64,000 nucleotides of DNA from positions 27,452-91,451 of the forward strand of contig NZ_NOZR01000026.1 in NCBI RefSeq assembly GCF_002250655.1, written 5' to 3'. This document shows, one piece after another, positions 61,592 to 64,000 of the stretch. This stretch comes from Mycolicibacterium sphagni (GTDB lineage: Bacteria; Actinomycetota; Actinomycetes; Mycobacteriales; Mycobacteriaceae). The notes under the pieces are model-generated. The model searched no databases, was not told the origin of the DNA, and saw only the letters and a program-made list of their open reading frames with translations. Position numbers and translations under genes: made by a program. Within the stretch, counting starts at the first letter, position 1. Every line of letters begins with the position of its first letter.

Positions 61592-61655
61592 AAGATTAGC
61601 CCACTTGGTCGCGGACGGACAAGTCCTTGGCCAAACGACGGGGCACACTGGAGAA

Positions 61656-62660
61656 ATGGACCCGGTGGCCGCGTTGCGCGAGATCGCGTACTACAAGGAC
61701 CGAGCCCGTGAGGAGTCCAGGCGGGTGATGGCCTACCGCAAGGCCGCCGACATCATCGAGGCGCTGGACGACGCGAGCCGCGATCGGCACGGCCGCGCCA
61801 ACAGCTGGCAGACCCTGCCGGGCGTCGGGCCGAAAACCGCCACGGTCATCGCCCAGGCCTGGGCCGGCCAGGAACCGGACGCACTGGTCGAATTGCGTCG
61901 CGCTGCAGCCGATCTCGGTGGTGGCGAGATTCGTGCCGCCTTGCGCGGAGATCTGCACACGCATTCTGACTGGTCGGATGGGTCGGCCCCGATCCCCGAG
62001 ATGATGGCCACCGCCGCGGCGCTGGGCCACGAGTACTGCGCATTGACCGACCACTCGCCGCGGCTGACCATTGCCAACGGGCTCTCCGCCGACCGGCTGC
62101 GCAAACAGCTCGATGTCATTGACGAGCTGCGCCTTCAGATGGCACCCTTCCGGATTCTGACCGGCATCGAGGTCGACATCCTCGAGGACGGCTCCCTGGA
62201 TCAGGAGCCGGAACTACTGGAACGTCTCGACATCGTGGTCGCCAGCGTGCACTCGAAACTGTCAATGGACCAACCGTCGATGACCCGGCGGATGCTGCGC
62301 GCGGTGTCGGACGCACGGGTCACCGTTCTGGGCCACTGCACGGGCCGCCTGGTGAGCGGCAACCGCGGGATGAGGGCGGAGTCGAAGTTCGACGCCGAGA
62401 AGGTGTTCGCCGCATGCCGTGACAACAACACGGCGGTGGAGATCAACTCGCGTCCAGAGCGCCGCGATCCGCCAACCCGGCTCCTCAAGCTGGCGATGGA
62501 GATCGGCTGCAACTTCTCGATCGATACCGACGCTCACGCGCCGGGGCAGCTGGACTTCCTCGGCTACGGCGCACAACGCGCGCTGGACAACGGCGTGCCC
62601 GCCGAGCGGATCATCAATACCTGGTCGGCGGACGACCTGGTCGACTGGGCCGCCCGCTAG
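61656..62660 (+). CDS. PHP-domain phosphoesterase with helix-hairpin-helix (PolX C-terminal type)
   Basis: The 334-residue protein starts MDPVAALREIAYYKDRA. An N-terminal helical region with an HhH motif (LPGVGPKTATVIAQA, near residue 52) resembles the DNA-binding part of family X polymerases. The PHP phosphoesterase follows: metal motifs RGDLHTHSDWSDGS, CALTDHSPRL, ILTGIEVDIL, VASVHSKLSM and SIDTDAHAPGQLDF. No polymerase palm is present. It may be a nuclease or phosphatase in repair. The order near gltBD matches Rv3856c as I recall. Confidence 0.88.
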   Translation: MDPVAALREIAYYKDRAREESRRVMAYRKAADIIEALDDASRDRHGRANSWQTLPGVGPKTATVIAQAWAGQEPDALVELRRAAADLGGGEIRAALRGDLHTHSDWSDGSAPIPEMMATAAALGHEYCALTDHSPRLTIANGLSADRLRKQLDVIDELRLQMAPFRILTGIEVDILEDGSLDQEPELLERLDIVVASVHSKLSMDQPSMTRRMLRAVSDARVTVLGHCTGRLVSGNRGMRAESKFDAEKVFAACRDNNTAVEINSRPERRDPPTRLLKLAMEIGCNFSIDTDAHAPGQLDFLGYGAQRALDNGVPAERIINTWSADDLVDWAAR

Positions 62661-62693
62661 GCCCCGTGGGCAGGAGCGAAGCGACCCGGGGCC
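62660..62693. terminator. Hairpin between PHP gene and dinB
   Basis: GGCCCCG at 62660-62666 pairs with CGGGGCC at 62687-62693. The loop holds GGAGCGAAGCGACC-type sequence that can pair further. It separates the convergent PHP and dinB genes and probably serves both. Confidence 0.45.
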
Positions 62694-62694
62694 A

Positions 62695-63900
62695 CTAGTC
62701 CGGCAGGTGCGGCATCTCCAGTCCGGGGTCTCGCCCGACCAGCACACCCCGGGTGAGCATCGCGTTGCCATAGCGGGCGCGCACCCGGTCGACTGCCGCG
62801 TCGAGGTCCACCGCGTCGGGTCGACCGTCGTGGAGCGGCAGCTCCAACTGCTGGGCGCCGCCGGAGTCGATATTGCTGACCGCGAATCCGATCAGCGTGA
62901 TGCCTCGCTGGTCGATCAACGGCTGAGCCTCGGCGAGCAGACCGCGTGCGGCGGCGAGGATCGGTGCCGTCGACCCGGTGGCTCTGGCCATGGTGTGCGA
63001 ACGGGTTGCGCGGCTGAAATCATCAAAGCGTAAGCGCAACAACACTGTTCGTCCGGTGCGCTGCGCGGCACGCATCCGGCGGGTGATCCGGTCGATCAGG
63101 CCGATCACCACGGTATCCAGTTCGGTGTGAGTCTGGCGCGCACGGCCCAGCGCGCGTTGGGCGCCCACCGAGCGGCGGCGGTGCGTGGTGTTGACCCGGC
63201 GCCGGTCGATATTGCGGGACAGGCAATACAACTGGCGGCCCATTGCCGGCCCGACCAACGACTCGAGCATCGATTCATTGAGCTCGGCCACCTGGGCTAC
63301 GGTCTCGACGCCGTGGGCGCGCAACTTGTCGGCGGTCTTGGGGCCCACTCCCCACAGCCGGCGTACCGGCAGGGGGTGCAGAAACGCCAGCTCTCGTTCG
63401 GGCGGCACCAGCAGCAGGCCGTCGGGCTTGGCCTCCTGGCTGGCGACCTTGGCCAGGAACTTGGTGCGGGCGATGCCCACGGTGATGGGCAGCCCCACCT
63501 GGTGACGCACCTCCTCGCGCAGCCGCGCCGCGATCTGCACCGGGTCGCCGGACAACCGTTGCAGCCCGGACACATCGAGAAAGGCCTCGTCCACCGACAG
63601 CGGTTCGACCAGTGGCGTGGTGTCGCGGAACACCTCGAAGACGTCGTCGCTGGCTTGGCTGTAGGCCGACATCCGCGGCGGTACGACCACCGCGGCCGGA
63701 CACAACCGGCGCGCCTGCTGACTGCCCATCGCCGTGCGCACGCCATAGGCCTTGGCCTCGTAGCTGGCGGCCAGCACCACACCGCCGCCCACGATCACCG
63801 GACGGCCGCGCAGCGTCGGATCATCGCGCTGCTCGACTGAGGCGTAGAAGGAGTCGAGATCAGCGTGCAGGATGATCGCTCGGCCGACGGACACGAACAT
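62695..63900 (-). CDS. dinB: Y-family DNA polymerase IV
   Basis: The 401-residue translesion polymerase starts MFVSVGRAIILHADLDSFYA. The active-site acids are in HADLDSFYASVEQ and LSVDEAFLDVSG, with HhH motifs near 180 (LWGVGPKTADKL) and a little-finger domain. A beta-clamp-type motif QQLELPL is near residue 350. The steric-gate position carries aromatic Phe/Tyr, unlike the Leu of mycobacterial DinB2, so it should discriminate against ribonucleotides. By position near gltBD it resembles the third M. smegmatis DinB (DinB3), a recollection. No LexA box was seen upstream in the short remaining DNA. Confidence 0.92.
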   Translation of the reverse strand: MFVSVGRAIILHADLDSFYASVEQRDDPTLRGRPVIVGGGVVLAASYEAKAYGVRTAMGSQQARRLCPAAVVVPPRMSAYSQASDDVFEVFRDTTPLVEPLSVDEAFLDVSGLQRLSGDPVQIAARLREEVRHQVGLPITVGIARTKFLAKVASQEAKPDGLLLVPPERELAFLHPLPVRRLWGVGPKTADKLRAHGVETVAQVAELNESMLESLVGPAMGRQLYCLSRNIDRRRVNTTHRRRSVGAQRALGRARQTHTELDTVVIGLIDRITRRMRAAQRTGRTVLLRLRFDDFSRATRSHTMARATGSTAPILAAARGLLAEAQPLIDQRGITLIGFAVSNIDSGGAQQLELPLHDGRPDAVDLDAAVDRVRARYGNAMLTRGVLVGRDPGLEMPHLPD

Positions 63901-63927
63901 ATGTTCGCATGCCGGGCCGACAAGCCT

Positions 63928-64000
63928 ATGGCGGCGGCGCGTCGGGCGCCGGCGCAGGTGGGGGCGGTTCCTGAACCGGAGGCGGAGGCGGCGGGGGTGG
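63928..64000 (-). CDS. C-terminal end of a proline-rich protein, cut by window edge
   Basis: On the minus strand a frame runs in from the window end and stops at TAG (63928-63930). About 23 codons are visible, almost all Pro with Ala, Glu, Gln, Val and Asp. The stretch looks like a disordered proline tail. Nothing can be said about the rest of the gene. It lies 27 bp upstream of the dinB start on the same strand. Confidence 0.5.

Overview
The window reads as chromosomal DNA of a mycobacterium, most likely a fast-growing environmental one (Mycolicibacterium type). It is GC-rich and has many GTG starts. Its gene content is typical of the group: an antigen 85-type mycolyltransferase, two WS/DGAT acyltransferases, F420-type (LLM class) oxidoreductases, mycothiol-linked enzymes, a 13E12-type DUF222/HNH gene, several tiny secreted proteins and a KstR-type operator. 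The order gltB-gltD, PHP/HhH gene and, divergent from gltB, a MinD-like ATPase matches my recollection of the M. tuberculosis Rv3856c-Rv3860 border of ESX-1. I see no tRNA, rRNA, CRISPR, prophage or intact insertion sequence.

Layout. 1-8.4 kb is a catabolic and regulatory stretch: a truncated AsnC/Lrp gene, two LLM oxidoreductases, a MarR gene with tandem operators facing a class A flavin monooxygenase, a glyoxalase-fold gene, and an IclR gene facing an alcohol dehydrogenase/SnoaL/SDR operon. 8.4-16.7 kb holds a small secreted protein, a Nudix hydrolase, a nickel superoxide dismutase (sodN) facing its maturation protease (sodX), CsbD and a 50-residue protein, a nucleosidase, a DUF3516-type helicase, an amidohydrolase, and a divergent lytic transglycosylase / D,D-carboxypeptidase pair. 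16.7-26.9 kb has a mycothiol-linked gene pair, the DUF222/HNH gene, the mycolyltransferase, and the N-acetylglucosamine system (EIIA, nagB, nagA facing the EIICB permease).

27-35.4 kb is rich in envelope and lipid genes: WS/DGAT with an MFS transporter, acyltransferase-3, SGNH hydrolase, an exported S53 (sedolisin) peptidase with a membrane partner, and an aminoglycoside phosphotransferase-like gene. 35.4-42.9 kb has hrpA, then two paralogous small secreted His-rich proteins flanking a patatin and a second WS/DGAT; both paralogs share an upstream 20-bp perfect dyad plus a 12-bp box at fixed distance. 43-47.6 kb has a two-subunit acyl-CoA dehydrogenase operon facing a DUF1295/flavoprotein operon with a textbook KstR site.

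47.6-51.3 kb is the oddest part: a Glu-Pro-repeat protein, a free-standing EccA-like AAA+ C-terminal half, and a MinD-like ATPase overlapping a compact protein kinase that lacks its alpha-C helix, with no ESX core genes in the window. 51.3-64 kb has gltBD, a 46-residue conserved-looking protein, an ArsR-SulP-membrane protein-LLM operon, the PHP gene, a Y-family polymerase, and the proline-rich end of a further gene.
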